Positions 63,923 through 64,000 of a DNA stretch of 64,000 nt are shown here, in pieces. The stretch lies in the NCBI RefSeq assembly GCF_040784915.1, contig NZ_CP160797.1, positions 2,408,137 through 2,472,136 on the forward strand. The letters are read 5' to 3'. The notes beneath the pieces were generated by a model, which saw only the letters and a list, made by a program, of their open reading frames with translations, had not been told where the DNA came from and ran no database searches. Both the position numbers and the translations under genes were made by a program. The stretch comes from Bacillus vallismortis (GTDB taxonomy: Bacteria > Bacillota > Bacilli > Bacillales > Bacillaceae). Positions within the stretch are counted from its first letter, which is position 1; each line of letters opens with the position of its first letter.

Positions 63923-64000
63923 TTTTAAACCTCCAGCCGATATGAATCTATTCATTCATATGAGTTATTCCACTTTTTCATGAATAAAAAACCGTCATTT

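Overview
The window is chromosomal DNA from a Bacillus of the B. subtilis group. Gene order, protein lengths and near-identical protein sequences, as I remember them, match the trp-to-rib part of the B. subtilis chromosome. I judge it a relative of laboratory strain 168 rather than 168 itself. The proteins carry scattered substitutions, and the glutamate dehydrogenase gene gudB lacks the 9-base duplication that silences it in 168. There is no sign of phage, insertion sequences, CRISPR, rRNA or tRNA. Nearly all genes lie on the minus strand; the exceptions are ypzI, fer, serA and ypuF.

Layout from high to low coordinate, which is the direction of transcription. At 63.9-59.2 kb are ypuD and the riboflavin operon ribD-ribE-ribBA-ribH-ribT behind an FMN riboswitch. 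At 59.2-53.3 kb are ypuF, the condensin partners scpA/scpB, ypuI, the spore-cortex genes dacB-spmA-spmB, and rluB. At 53.2-45.4 kb are the cytochrome c biogenesis and respiration regulators resABCDE and the ECF sigma pair sigX-rsiX. At 45.3-41.3 kb are aroC (dehydroquinase), serA (+), the riboflavin transporter gene fmnP with a second FMN riboswitch, and ferredoxin fer (+). At 41.3-36 kb are ypbB, a RecQ-type helicase and ypbD to ypbG. At 35.9-28.6 kb are mecB, gudB, the bacillithiol-disulfide reductase gene ypdA, prsW, the germination pair sleB-ypeB, and the c-di-GMP receptor ypfA. At 28.5-20 kb are cmk, ypfD, fni, the yphA-yphB-ypzH membrane cluster, der, gpsA, yphE and yphF. At 19.5-12 kb are spoIVA, hbs, the mtrA-mtrB (folate/TRAP) operon, the menaquinone genes hepS-menH-hepT, ndk and cheR. 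At 12.1-0 kb is the aromatic supraoperon aroF-aroB-aroH-trpEDCFBA-hisC-tyrA-aroE, cut by the left window edge inside aroE.

Several parts are linked. MtrB (TRAP), encoded near 16.5 kb, binds tryptophan and then the GAG/UAG triplets of the trp leader at 9.36-9.41 kb. RibU (FmnP) imports riboflavin and the rib operon makes it; both are switched by FMN. HepS/HepT and MenH make menaquinone, and the Res system builds and regulates the cytochromes that use it. SpoIVA, SpmA/B, DacB, SleB and YpeB all act in spore assembly or germination.

No wholly new system is evident. The points most worth a second look are regulatory: a trp leader with ten rather than eleven triplets, a hairpin between hisC and tyrA whose 3' arm can also pair with the tyrA ribosome-binding site, a FapR-like palindrome before ypfD, a C-rich terminator loop complementary to the yphE ribosome-binding site, a possible Fur-type site before fer, and the poorly understood yphA-yphB-ypzH cluster.
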